From: Xanthobacteraceae bacterium 501b
Lineage (GTDB): Bacteria; Pseudomonadota; Alphaproteobacteria; Rhizobiales; Xanthobacteraceae
Length of the DNA stretch: 64,000 bases
Direction: 5' to 3'
NCBI GenBank assembly: GCA_000378025.1
Contig: KB899087.1
Coordinates: forward strand, 1-64,000
Part shown: positions 45,584 to 53,718 of the stretch, one piece after another
Position numbering within the stretch: the first letter of the stretch is position 1
How the letters are laid out: each line of letters starts with the position of its first letter
Made by a program: the position numbers and the translations under genes
Notes under the pieces: generated by a model
The model's database searches: none
The model's input: only the letters and a program-made list of their open reading frames with translations
Told to the model about the DNA's origin: nothing

Positions 45584-47022
45584 GCGACCTCACGCGTCTG
45601 TCCTTGCGCAAGCTCCGGCGGCTGATGGTCTCCGGGGAGGTCCGGCCGGAAGAGGTGACCGCGGCGTTTCTGGCGCGAGCCGAAGCCCGCAATAGTCGCG
45701 ATCTCAGCTATGTCTCGATCGGAGCGGAAGAGGCTCTGGCGTGCGCTAGCCGGGTGGAACGGGCTGGCGCATCGGGGCGCCTCGCCGGCATACCCTTCTC
45801 CTGCAAGGATGTGTTCGACACAGTGACGTTGCCGACCACGGCCGGCTCGCGCGCCCTGCATGATTACCGGCCGATCAGAGACGCGCAGGCGCTCGAACGC
45901 CTCAAGGCGTCTGGTGCCATCCTTTTGGGAAAGAACAATCTGCACGAGTTCTGCTACGGCATCACCGGCGCCAACCCTATCTTCGGCACGCCGGCCAACC
46001 CGCATGATCGAGGCCGCCTGGCGGGCGGATCTTCCAGCGGCTCCGCCGTTGCCGTCACCAACCGGACAGCAATGTTTGCCCTCGGCACCGATACGGGCGG
46101 CTCGGTGCGCGTTCCCGCTAGCCTGTGTGGCCTTGTCGGCTTCAAGCCGACCTACGGACAGATCAGCCTGAAGGGTGTGGTGCCATTCTGCTGGTCGCTG
46201 GATCATGCCGGGATTCTTGCCCGAAGCTGTGTGGACGCGGCCGAAGTGTTCCTCGCCATTCGCGAGGCGGGTGAGGCCGTCTCGGCAGCGAACGCCGATC
46301 ATTCCGAGCGTAGCAACTCGCTGCATGGCCTGCGCATCGGAGTACCCAGGGGAGCCTATCTTGAGGATGTGACGTCCGACATTGCCCTGCGCGCGCATCA
46401 GCTGATCACGGAATGCCGCCGGCTCGGGGCCCACATCATCGACGTGGTAATGCCGGACGCCACCCATGTGCGCACGGCCTCGCTGGCCGTCCAGCTCGTC
46501 GAGGCTTTTGCCTGGCACCGGACAAACCTCCAGCGCCGGTTCGATCTGTATGGCGAGGATGTGCGTGAGGGGCTACTTCAGGGGCAGTTCATCCTGGCCG
46601 AGCATTATGTGCAGGCGCTCCGGCTGTTCGCCGCGAAGAAGGCCGAGATAAGTGAGCGGCTCAAGGATATCGATGTGCTGATGACGCCGACGACGCCGAT
46701 CGTCGCGCCGGCTCTGGATCAGAAGCAGGTGACGCTAGCGGGCGTTGCGGAGCCTGTCGGCAATGCACTGTCTCACTTCACCTGTCTTTTCAACCTGACC
46801 GGTCACCCCGCGCTATCCGTTCCCATCGGTCGGGACGGTGATGGCCTGCCGATCGGGGTGCAACTGATCGGTGCGCATCATCGGGACATGAAGCTCCTGG
46901 CGATCGGCGCCGCACTGGAACGGGTCGGTCTGGCCGGCTGGATCGAGCCGAATGACGAGATGGATGATGGCACCGCCATGCCGTCTCCGCTGGCGGAGCG
47001 GCGAGAGCTCTATGCGCATTAG
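45580..47022 (+). CDS. Amidase signature family hydrolase (AtzE-like)
   Basis: 480 residues. The Ser-cisSer-Lys triad can be placed at Lys76 (GIPFSCKDVFDT), Ser151 (LAGGSSSGSAVAV) and Ser175 (GTDTGGSVRVPAS). The full amidase signature between them is intact (ILLGKNNLHEFCYGITGANP). The C-terminal part (VLMTPTTPIVAPALDQ, then CLFNLTGHPALSVPIGRDGD) is also typical of the GatA/AtzE branch. The enzyme cleaves an amide to acid and ammonia; substrate unknown. Its ATG lies within the stop of the small AtzG-like gene. It ends the operon GntR-ABC importer-amidase, which suggests that the importer brings in the amide it hydrolyses. Confidence 0.92.
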   Translation: MSDLTRLSLRKLRRLMVSGEVRPEEVTAAFLARAEARNSRDLSYVSIGAEEALACASRVERAGASGRLAGIPFSCKDVFDTVTLPTTAGSRALHDYRPIRDAQALERLKASGAILLGKNNLHEFCYGITGANPIFGTPANPHDRGRLAGGSSSGSAVAVTNRTAMFALGTDTGGSVRVPASLCGLVGFKPTYGQISLKGVVPFCWSLDHAGILARSCVDAAEVFLAIREAGEAVSAANADHSERSNSLHGLRIGVPRGAYLEDVTSDIALRAHQLITECRRLGAHIIDVVMPDATHVRTASLAVQLVEAFAWHRTNLQRRFDLYGEDVREGLLQGQFILAEHYVQALRLFAAKKAEISERLKDIDVLMTPTTPIVAPALDQKQVTLAGVAEPVGNALSHFTCLFNLTGHPALSVPIGRDGDGLPIGVQLIGAHHRDMKLLAIGAALERVGLAGWIEPNDEMDDGTAMPSPLAERRELYAH

Positions 47023-47231
47023 GGATACGGGCGCTACGGATACCATCCAACTCCGAGTGGCGCCGCCTGTGGAGATGGCGTTCCCAGACATCACCAAGTA
47101 AGATTTACTGCGGGGGATGGTGCGGGTACCATCAAGTTCATTTCTGAAGGCGGACCGATGGGTGGTGACAATTGAGATCCACAGTGTCCGCCTCTCCGGA
47201 CATTACGCGAGCGAGGTGATTTTTCTCTCGA
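47023..47231. other. Short region between convergent genes
   Basis: About 210 bases separate the stops of the amidase operon and of the GntR gene at 47232. No clear intrinsic terminator was found, and no gene fits. Confidence 0.4.
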
Positions 47232-47948
47232 TCACACGTGTTGTTCCTGCATCAAGGATGTCGCGAGTGCGCGCATGACCAGATCCGGCAGCGCCACCTC
47301 AAGAACCCGGAAATGATCATTCAGAGCGCCCTGGGCCGCCTCCATTCTTCCGTCGGCCAGCGCGGAGGCGAGGGCGGTGAGTGAGGCATGCAGAGGCCGC
47401 GGCAGATCGGATGATCGATAGGCGCAGCGGCGAACATGATGGGTCCGCTCGCACAGATCGATCACGTTGCGCTCGATCACATCGCTGCCCGTACATCGGC
47501 TCATGGCGATGAACAAGGCTTCGGTTCGGCGTGCCAGCGCAACGGCCGTCCTTGGATCGCACGGCGTCAAGGGGGGAGGGCCCAGGTCGGGCAAAGGGCG
47601 AAATGATGCCTTAGATGCTCCCACTTCAAGGCTGTGTCGGAGGAGAAGCTGCAGGAGGTCATGGATTTCCTGCATCTCGCGTAGGCGCAGTTCGCGAGCG
47701 AAGAAACCTCGCGCTGGAACGGCAGCAATATGACCTTCGGCATGTAGGCGGATGAGCGCTTCGCGAACGGGCGTGTTACTGACCTTCAGCTGGTCCGACA
47801 ATTCGACGACGGCCAGATGCTGGCCAGGACGGAACCCGTAGAGGAGCGCCCGTGTCTTCAAGGCACGGTAGACCTGATGGCGCCTATCCCCGCCGAGACA
47901 TCCTGATGGCCGCAATCCCGGGTGAAAGCGGTCCCCGTCACGTTTCAT
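47232..47948 (-). CDS. GntR family regulator downstream of the M24 gene
   Basis: About 238 residues from the ATG at 47948. A TTG at 47975 that overlaps the stop of the M24 gene is the longer alternative. The N-terminal winged helix-turn-helix reads QVYRALKTRALLYGFRPGQH, VELSDQLKVSNTPVREALIR, HAEGHIAAVPARGFFARELR. The C-terminal domain is a shorter FCD-like helical bundle (RTEALFIAMSRCTGSDVIER and NDHFRVLEVALPDLVMRAL). It differs clearly from the two paralogous GntR proteins at 40460 and 49989. Being co-transcribed with the M24 gene, it probably controls that divergent promoter region. Confidence 0.88.
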   Translation of the reverse strand: MKRDGDRFHPGLRPSGCLGGDRRHQVYRALKTRALLYGFRPGQHLAVVELSDQLKVSNTPVREALIRLHAEGHIAAVPARGFFARELRLREMQEIHDLLQLLLRHSLEVGASKASFRPLPDLGPPPLTPCDPRTAVALARRTEALFIAMSRCTGSDVIERNVIDLCERTHHVRRCAYRSSDLPRPLHASLTALASALADGRMEAAQGALNDHFRVLEVALPDLVMRALATSLMQEQHV

Positions 47949-47971
47949 CCTCGCGTCTACGGCTCCCTGCC

Positions 47972-49123
47972 TCAAAGAACTTTCAGGTCGCGAGGATAAG
48001 GCGTGAGATAGTCAAAACCGTCCTCGGTCACGACGATGGAGTCGCCGATGCGTCCGCCGCCCTTGCCGGGCACGGTAATGCCGCCATCAACAGCAAAGGT
48101 CATGCCGGCTCGTAGCTCGCGTATCTCGCCGCGCTTGAGTTCCGGCGCCTCCAGCAGCGACATGCCGACCGAGCGGCCGGTACGATAGCCGGGGGAGAAG
48201 CCGGCCGCCGCATAGGCCTCTTCCGCAGCGGCGTTGACCGCCTCGCAGCGTATACCGGGACGGATCGCGGCCAGCGCGGCGCGCTGGGCAGCCACGGAGG
48301 CCTCCTGGATGCGCGCCTGTTCGTCAGTCACAGTCCCCACAAAGAACTGGCGGTCAAAGCCGAGCTTGTAGTTGCGGAAGTTGACCATGCCGCAGAAGCA
48401 CAGATAGACCGGATCGCCCGGCTCCAGCGGGCGGACGGCGGCGCGGCGATGGACCATGCATGTGTCTGTGCCTGACTGCAGGATCTGCAGATTGTGGATC
48501 AGCGGCGAGACATAGCGGTCCTGCGGATCGCGCAGCAGTGAGGCGGCCCGGCGCGTGCCGGCCTGCATGGCGGCAAGCGCGATCTCAAATTCGGGCACAC
48601 CGGGACCGATCGCGTCCGCAGCGGCATCCATCATGGAAACGGCAACTTCGCCGGCCTGGCGCAAGATAGCAATCTCGTCTGGCGACTTGATCATGCGCTG
48701 CTCTGCGATCAGCGGAACAATATCCGTCAGGATGCGAGCGGGAAGTTGGTCCCTGATCTCGGCGGCGATCACATTCGGCATTCTGGCCGCTTCGATCCCG
48801 ATCGGCGTGGTCGTTGCGGGGCTGCCCAACAGGCCAATCAGCAGGTCCCGCCATTCCCGACCGCCGTCGGTCCAGGGTCGGATGTCCCCGACCCAGCTCA
48901 TGGCGGCGCACATGTCCGATTCCATCAGCGGAGTGAGGATCACCGGAGCCTGACCGGGGCGCACGATCATCAGTGTCGGCCGCCCGAATTCCATGCCGAG
49001 ATAATTCCAGTAGCCGCCGTAATAGGCGATCGAGTCCGGATCGCTGAGCAGGGCCAGTCCGAGGCCGGCGCTCTCGAGAGACCGGGCGAGAAGATGCGTG
49101 CGCATCTCAAAGGGGCTTGTCAT
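47972..49123 (-). CDS. M24 (creatinase/aminopeptidase P) family protein lacking metal ligands
   Basis: 383 residues. N-terminal creatinase domain (residues about 1-145: LLSDPDSIAYYGGYWNYLGM, RPTLMIVRPGQAPVILTPLM) followed by the pita-bread fold (EIAILRQAGEVAVSMMDAAA, CFCGMVNFRNYKLGFDRQFFVG, GYRTGRSVGMSLLEAPELKR, VDGGITVPGKGGGRIGDSIVV). Metal-dependent peptidases of the fold carry two Asp, one His and two Glu; here the first Asp position is CFCG, the GHG motif is GRSVG, and the last Glu of VRIED is Gly. It is therefore more likely a metal-free creatinase-type hydrolase of a C-N bond than a peptidase. It is divergent from the racemase gene and co-transcribed with a GntR gene. Confidence 0.85.
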   Translation of the reverse strand: MTSPFEMRTHLLARSLESAGLGLALLSDPDSIAYYGGYWNYLGMEFGRPTLMIVRPGQAPVILTPLMESDMCAAMSWVGDIRPWTDGGREWRDLLIGLLGSPATTTPIGIEAARMPNVIAAEIRDQLPARILTDIVPLIAEQRMIKSPDEIAILRQAGEVAVSMMDAAADAIGPGVPEFEIALAAMQAGTRRAASLLRDPQDRYVSPLIHNLQILQSGTDTCMVHRRAAVRPLEPGDPVYLCFCGMVNFRNYKLGFDRQFFVGTVTDEQARIQEASVAAQRAALAAIRPGIRCEAVNAAAEEAYAAAGFSPGYRTGRSVGMSLLEAPELKRGEIRELRAGMTFAVDGGITVPGKGGGRIGDSIVVTEDGFDYLTPYPRDLKVL

Positions 49124-49132
49124 CTGCCAACC

Positions 49133-49235
49133 TGTATGCAGCTATAGTGTGCCTCACGATAGAGAGGCGTGAATAGCGTTGTCAATACAGGAATTACGGC
49201 AGTGTTGGCGGGGGGTTTTTCCCATGCTGCATACA
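49133..49235. promoter_or_regulatory. Pair of inverted 10-bp sites in the divergent promoter region
   Basis: TGTATGCAGC at 49133-49142 and its exact complement GCTGCATACA at 49226-49235 lie 83 bases apart. They flank the promoter region between the M24 gene (start 49123) and the racemase gene (start 49251), each close to one start. A regulator binding both could loop the DNA and control both directions; one of the GntR proteins is the obvious candidate. Confidence 0.5.
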
Positions 49236-49250
49236 CCAAGGGGGCAGGGC

Positions 49251-49988
49251 ATGCGTGAGATCAAGAGCGATGCGGGTCGCCATCACCGGGCAAAGATCGG
49301 ATTTGTGCTGTTGGCGATGGAACAGACCATCGAGGACGACATGTTCACGCTCCGCCCAGGGGGCGTGGGCATTCACTTTACGCGCGCACCCATGGCGAAC
49401 CGGGTCAGCGTCGATACACTGGCGGCCATGGCCTCAGGCATTGGCGATGCCGCCAGTCTGCTCCTGCCGGAGGAGCCGCTCGATGTCGTCTGTTATGCCT
49501 GCACCTCGGGCAGCGTCGTCATCGGAGAGGATCGGGTGTTTGCTGAACTGAACCGGGGCAAGCCCAAAGCCCGGGCCACTTCGTTGATCACCTCGGTCAT
49601 GCGCGCATTGCACGCACTAAAGGCGAGCCGCATTGCCATTGCCACGCCCTATCTTGCCGAGGTTGATGCCATCGAGCGGAGCTATATGGCGGCGCGCGGC
49701 TTCGAGATCGTTCACATGCAGGGATTGGGCATCGAGAAGGATGCCGATATGGTGAGGGTGGCCCCGGAAGCCATTCTGGATTTTGCGCTCAGCGTCGATC
49801 GCACCGACGCCGAGGCGCTGTTCATCAGCTGTGGCGCTCTACGCTCTCTCGATATCATCGAGGAACTCGAGCGCCGGCTCGGCAAGCCGGTTGTGACCAG
49901 TAATCAGGCGATGATGTGGGACTGCTTGCGTCTTGCCGGGATCGCCGACCAGCGGGATGATTATGGCATTCTGCTTCGGGAGCATTAA
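49251..49988 (+). CDS. Asp/Glu racemase superfamily protein (maleate isomerase/arylmalonate decarboxylase-like)
   Basis: About 245 residues from the ATG at 49251, which follows GGGGGCAGGGC. A TTG at 49179 and an ATG at 49224 are in frame. The two symmetric catalytic cysteines of the superfamily are present: VVCYACTSGSVVIGEDRV in the first half and FISCGALRSLDIIEELERRL in the second. GKPVVTSNQAMMWDCLRLAG is typical of the maleate isomerase and arylmalonate decarboxylase branch. The enzyme could isomerise maleate, racemise an amino-acid or hydantoin, or decarboxylate a malonate; context points to stereochemical correction of an amide or imide breakdown product. The next GntR gene starts one base after its stop. 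Confidence 0.85.
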   Translation: MREIKSDAGRHHRAKIGFVLLAMEQTIEDDMFTLRPGGVGIHFTRAPMANRVSVDTLAAMASGIGDAASLLLPEEPLDVVCYACTSGSVVIGEDRVFAELNRGKPKARATSLITSVMRALHALKASRIAIATPYLAEVDAIERSYMAARGFEIVHMQGLGIEKDADMVRVAPEAILDFALSVDRTDAEALFISCGALRSLDIIEELERRLGKPVVTSNQAMMWDCLRLAGIADQRDDYGILLREH

Positions 49989-50675
49989 GTGAGCGAAAGC
50001 GCGACGAGCGAGACGTCAAGGACACGAGCCCCGCGGGGCCAGGTCACGGACATCTACCGGGCCTTGCGCGACCGTATCTGTCTCCTGCGTTATCCTCCGG
50101 GCATGCTGCTCGGCGAGCACGAGCTTGCCGAGGAGTTCACGGTCAGTCGCACGCCGGTGCGCCAGGCGCTGCAGCGGCTGGAATATGATGGTCTCACCGA
50201 GACCCGCAACGGCGTAGGAACCATGGTGACGGGCGTCGACCCGAACGCCTTCCGCGATATTTATGCGTTTCGGCTGCGCCTGAGCGAAATGATGGGCGAG
50301 TTCCCCGCGGAAGAAGAGGTGCCTCACGCCCTCTCCACGATCCTGGCGCTTCAGGTTCGACTGGAGGCCCTGAAAGGCCAACGGGACATGGAGGCGTTCT
50401 GGCAGCTCAATCACGAGCTCCATCACGCCACCAACCGCCTGATCGCCAATCTCGCTTTGCGTGAGACTCATGAGCGCTATTACTTCCAAGCCTCACGCAT
50501 CTGGTACAGCGTGATCGAAGCCTTCTTCGAAGAACAACTCGCCGATCTCGCCGGCGAACTCAACGAGATCGCGGGCGCGCTGCGGGCCGGCGACATCAGG
50601 GCTGTCGGCTATATCCAGCGCAACCACATCGCCTTTGGCCTCCATCGTGTCGCGAGCGCTCACACCGCCGTCTGA
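49989..50675 (+). CDS. GntR family regulator (FCD-type), paralogue of the 40460 gene
   Basis: 228 residues from a GTG directly after the racemase stop. The winged helix-turn-helix reads IYRALRDRICLLRYPPGMLL, EHELAEEFTVSRTPVRQALQ, RLEYDGLTETRNGVGTMV. The C-terminal bundle contains FRDIYAFRLRLSEMMGEFPA, NHELHHATNRLIANLALRET and GDIRAVGYIQRNHIAFGLHR. Nearly the same sequence blocks occur in the GntR at 40460, so the two regulators at either end of the transporter-amidase-racemase island derive from one ancestor and may recognise related ligands. It probably regulates its own operon through the TGTATGCAGC sites upstream (inference). Confidence 0.92.
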   Translation: MSESATSETSRTRAPRGQVTDIYRALRDRICLLRYPPGMLLGEHELAEEFTVSRTPVRQALQRLEYDGLTETRNGVGTMVTGVDPNAFRDIYAFRLRLSEMMGEFPAEEEVPHALSTILALQVRLEALKGQRDMEAFWQLNHELHHATNRLIANLALRETHERYYFQASRIWYSVIEAFFEEQLADLAGELNEIAGALRAGDIRAVGYIQRNHIAFGLHRVASAHTAV

Positions 50676-50778
50676 CGCTGCCACGTCTGGCCGAACGCGG
50701 GCCACGTCCCATGCGGCTAGAGCGTTTACATATTATAGTTGATAAACTTGGTGCGACGGAATTGCGATCGGTCTGCGC

Positions 50779-50997
50779 ATGGATATGCGCAAGCTGGTCG
50801 GACGAAATTTCGCCCGCCTGCGTCAGGCCAAGGACCTGACGCAGGAACAGGTTGCCGAGCGCTCGGGGCTGAGCCAGCAGTATCTCAGTGGTCTCGAACG
50901 CGGCCGACGCAATCCGACGATCATCACGCTCTATGAGCTGGCACGTGCTCTCGATGTCAGCCATGTCGAGCTGGTTCTTCCGCCGGATGAGAAGTGA
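50779..50997 (+). CDS. Small XRE-family helix-turn-helix regulator
   Basis: 72 residues and a single Cro/C1-type domain: LVGRNFARLRQAKDLTQEQV, AERSGLSQQYLSGLERGRRN, PTIITLYELARALDVSHVEL. The recognition helix is SQQYLSGLERG. There is no extra domain, so it is a minimal DNA-binding protein of the kind found on plasmids, ICEs and prophages. It is preceded by an A/T-rich stretch with TTTACATATTATAGTTG that could be its promoter. It marks the likely left edge of the mobile-element block that continues to about 59.6 kb. Confidence 0.9.
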   Translation: MDMRKLVGRNFARLRQAKDLTQEQVAERSGLSQQYLSGLERGRRNPTIITLYELARALDVSHVELVLPPDEK

Positions 50998-51051
50998 GGG
51001 GTGCCGGTGTGACCCCGACCGTGAGGCCGGGGCCCTGATCCAGGCGACGTC

Positions 51052-51378
51052 TTAGTCGCTGCGGCGCCCGTTGGGGCGAGACCAGATGAGGGAGAAGGTC
51101 TCTCCGTCCTCGTCATCGAAGAGGTTGGCGTAGATGGGGGCGTTGAAACTCGGATCGTCGAGCTTGAGGCCCAGATAGTCGCGCCCCTCGGTAGAGCGCT
51201 TGGACCAGGCGGCGCCGATCTCGGCGCGGCCGACCAGGACCCGATGGCTGGGGGCGTTATCGCCGGTGGCGCGGGTGTCGGGGACGATGCGCACGCCCCG
51301 GGCCTGCACGCCGAGGGTCACGATGTCGCCGGTGAACTCGTTGGTGCCGGTATTCTTGAAGGTGCCGATGGTGGCCAT
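51052..51378 (-). CDS. DUF736 domain-containing protein
   Basis: 108 residues. The whole protein is the DUF736 domain: MATIGTFKNTGTNEFTGDIV at the start, then LVGRAEIGAAWSKRSTEGRD, YLGLKLDDPSFNAPIYANLF and EDGETFSLIWSRPNGRRSD. The family is small, of unknown function, and strongly associated with plasmids and integrative elements of alphaproteobacteria, near conjugation and partition genes. The frame continues upstream to 51825, but the ATG at 51378 is the universal family start. About 300 bases upstream (51379-51674) hold no gene I can support. Confidence 0.92.
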   Translation of the reverse strand: MATIGTFKNTGTNEFTGDIVTLGVQARGVRIVPDTRATGDNAPSHRVLVGRAEIGAAWSKRSTEGRDYLGLKLDDPSFNAPIYANLFDDEDGETFSLIWSRPNGRRSD

Positions 51379-51674
51379 GTTCCGTCTCCGTCCTGTCTTC
51401 TGAGCCCGCACCATTGCGGCCTCGATGGCGATCGGGAGGCCGAAGGCGATCGACGCCACATCGCCTCGGGGTCCCCGTCGCGCTCGCGCGATGGGGTGAG
51501 GATTGCGACCGCAGCGCAGCGGAGGACGGCGCAGGCGCGACTTTGTTGCTTCGCGAGGAATGACGGCGATCCGGGGTCCCCGCGCAGCGCGCGGGGTGGG
51601 CGCCGGCAGGGGAAGAAAGTCGTGACCAGCCGTTGTGGCATAGGCGCTCGAGGCGCAGCCGTCCTTCGGCCAGA

Positions 51675-52424
51675 TCAGGCCATTGAAGAGGCCGTATGGA
51701 GCGGGCACCGGCGGATGGATGAGGGAGATGGTTTGGCCTCGCGCCGGATACATAGAACCGACCGACCCACACCGCCAGACGATGCCGTGAGCCGGGCCAA
51801 CCTGCGCATTCCCCCGTCCCTCCAACGTCGCGAATGCTCTGCCCCAAGAGGTCTTTCGGCTGCGACGCGGCCGCCGTCCTCCACGCGCACCAATCTTGCC
51901 GCATCAGAGGGCGAAGCCGGCGCGCCCGATCTCCGCTCCCTCCCGGCCCAGCCAGGTGACGCGGACGATATGCCGTTCGCTGTCTGGTGCGCCGAGCGGA
52001 TATCGCGGTGTCGGGGACGGGAGCTGTGCCCGTCAGAAGGGCCGAACGCTTTCGTCTCGGTGATGCGCACGAAGGCTACAATGCCGACCACGCCTGCTCC
52101 GATGATCGAAAACACCATCTGCCACGGCTGGGAGGGTACGGTGTGATTCAGGATGCCATGGGTGGCGTGGAAGCCTGCCGCCACGGCCGGGATGACGAAC
52201 ACGGCAGCGATGAGCAGACGCGCCCAGATCGGGCGGACGGTGGCGAGCAGGAACCGGCCCAGACCGAAGGTTAGGGCTGCGGCAGCAAAGCCGACAAGGA
52301 TAGCGCCGGGCCATCCGACGCCGGTACCATAGGCCCATGTGCCAGCCGTGATGCCCGCAAACAGCGGCAACGCGAATACAGCCAGCGTGAAGAGCAGCCA
52401 GCAGAGGAATGCGATCGTCGCCAT
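51675..52424 (-). CDS. Membrane protein of unknown function, possibly with a frameshifted tail
   Basis: The frame gives 249 residues. The first 125 are a convincing membrane protein with four hydrophobic segments: IAFLCWLLFTLAVFALPLFA, WPGAILVGFAAAALTFGLGR, LLIAAVFVIPAVAAGFHATH and MVFSIIGAGVVGIVAFVRIT. Similar four-helix proteins of about 125 residues occur in alphaproteobacterial mobile elements. The remainder (after FGPSDGHSS) is Arg/Ser-rich without hydrophobic or domain character and looks like read-through of a shifted frame. The true stop was therefore probably lost by an indel near 52040. No function can be given. Confidence 0.65.
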   Translation of the reverse strand: MATIAFLCWLLFTLAVFALPLFAGITAGTWAYGTGVGWPGAILVGFAAAALTFGLGRFLLATVRPIWARLLIAAVFVIPAVAAGFHATHGILNHTVPSQPWQMVFSIIGAGVVGIVAFVRITETKAFGPSDGHSSRPRHRDIRSAHQTANGISSASPGWAGRERRSGAPASPSDAARLVRVEDGGRVAAERPLGAEHSRRWRDGGMRRLARLTASSGGVGRSVLCIRREAKPSPSSIRRCPLHTASSMA

Positions 52425-52574
52425 GCTGAGAAGAATGCCGATGAAGATTATGGGGGCGGCTCCATTAAATCAGACCGATGCGCCTCCGCCACCACGATGC
52501 ACCGGCGGGATTGGCGGTGGCGGCAGAGCACGAGCGCACGCCGGCTCCGCCGATCATGGCCGCCTGTTCGCCTC

Positions 52575-52742
52575 TCAAGAGGCGAAGGGGTCGATTTCGC
52601 GGACGATCGCGGCTTCGTCGCCGTCATATTCGGCAGCCGGGGTGACGGAGAGCGTGCCGTCGCCGGCGCGGAAGATGACGACGGTGGCCATCAGGGTGGT
52701 GGCGAGGCTGAAGGCGAAGGCGTGAGCGATCTGGGCGGACAT
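52575..52742 (-). CDS. Small hypothetical protein
   Basis: 55 residues, start ATG at 52742 with AGGAG about eight bases upstream, which is the main reason to believe it. It has one hydrophobic stretch (HAFAFSLATTLMATVVIFRA) and an acidic tail (EYDGDEAAIVREIDPFAS). Not recognised; a small membrane-associated protein of the mobile block is possible. About 280 bases follow to its right with no gene. Confidence 0.55.
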   Translation of the reverse strand: MSAQIAHAFAFSLATTLMATVVIFRAGDGTLSVTPAAEYDGDEAAIVREIDPFAS

Positions 52743-53024
52743 CGACCTGGCTCCTGCTCGAGCGGAGGTCCATCCCCCGCTGACAGGCGCCCGAAAGGGC
52801 CGGCCGTTGGCCGCATTCACCGCGTGAGGCGCAGCCGGAGCGGCGGCACGCGTAGCGTAGTCCGACCCTTCATGGGTTGATGGCGTCAGGCCATCGGCTG
52901 GACCCAAGGATCAGCGTCGTGAAGCGGAGATGGTCCTCCAGTCAGGAGACCTGGATGTCAGGTGTTCGCGAATGCCAATCCCAGCGGGTTGCCCAGTCCT
53001 ACACCTGCTGTCCGTGGCAGGTCG

Positions 53025-53447
53025 TCAGCGGTCCACGTTCCACGGATTGATGACCGCCACACCGGCGGCATGGAAGGCGCTGGTATCGCGCGTGGCCACA
53101 GTGAAGCCTCGAGAGGCTGCGATTGCGGCGATGTAGCCGTCGGGCGTCGGAAAGCCCTTCCCGGCCGTGCGTGCTTTCACGGCGAGGTCGGCATAGTGTC
53201 GTGCAGCAGTGACATCGAACGGCAGAACGCGGTCGGCGAACATCTCCATCACCCCGTCCAGGGCCTCTGTGAGCCGGTCTTTGCGCTTGCCGGCGGACAG
53301 CGCACCGATGCCGTACAACAGTTCGGCGATGGTGACGCTGGAGAGATAGAGCGTCTCGGCCGCCTGCTCGTCGAGCCACGCCCGGACGGTGTCATCGGGC
53401 GCGGGCTTCATCGCCTCCGAGATGACATTGGTGTCGAGAAGGATCAT
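53025..53447 (-). CDS. PIN-domain toxin (VapC/FitB type)
   Basis: 140 residues forming a single PIN nuclease domain. The acidic residues that bind the metal are in place: Asp5 in MILLDTNVISEAM, Glu42 in SSVTIAELLYG, an Asp in FPTPDGYIAAIA (about 103) and an Asp in FTVATRDTSAF (about 119). VapC-type toxins cut tRNA or rRNA. The ATG lies inside the stop region of the antitoxin gene (four-base overlap), the normal order antitoxin-toxin. In a mobile block such a pair typically stabilises the element by post-segregational killing. Confidence 0.92.
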   Translation of the reverse strand: MILLDTNVISEAMKPAPDDTVRAWLDEQAAETLYLSSVTIAELLYGIGALSAGKRKDRLTEALDGVMEMFADRVLPFDVTAARHYADLAVKARTAGKGFPTPDGYIAAIAASRGFTVATRDTSAFHAAGVAVINPWNVDR

Positions 53448-53698
53448 TCGAAGCTCAAGGGCTCGGCAGGGGTCCTGTCGCGTGCCGGGCTGAGGGCGTC
53501 AACGTCTTCATTGGTCAGGCCGAGCCGGCGGCTGCGCTCCGCGAGCGCCGCTCCGAGCCTAAGACGCGTGTCAGGGCGGACGGCGCTTTCAAGGATGTCG
53601 CGCATCTCCGCTTCGGTGCTGCGGCCGTGCTGTGCCGCGCGCACCTTGAGGGCACGATGCGTCGCCTCGGAGAGATTCCGGATTGTCACTGCGGGCAT
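53444..53698 (-). CDS. FitA/VapB-type ribbon-helix-helix antitoxin
   Basis: 84 residues. The N-terminus is a ribbon-helix-helix DNA-binding domain (MPAVTIRNLSEATHRALKVR, AAQHGRSTEAEMRDILESAV), and the C-terminal part (GLTNEDVDALSPARDRTPAE) is the flexible arm that would insert into the toxin active site. Size and arrangement match FitA-like antitoxins. The stop overlaps the toxin ATG by four bases. A direct repeat 20 to 36 bases upstream of its start is a plausible autoregulatory operator. Confidence 0.9.
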   Translation of the reverse strand: MPAVTIRNLSEATHRALKVRAAQHGRSTEAEMRDILESAVRPDTRLRLGAALAERSRRLGLTNEDVDALSPARDRTPAEPLSFE

Positions 53699-53718
53699 GA
53701 TGGCGCCTCCAGTAAGGC

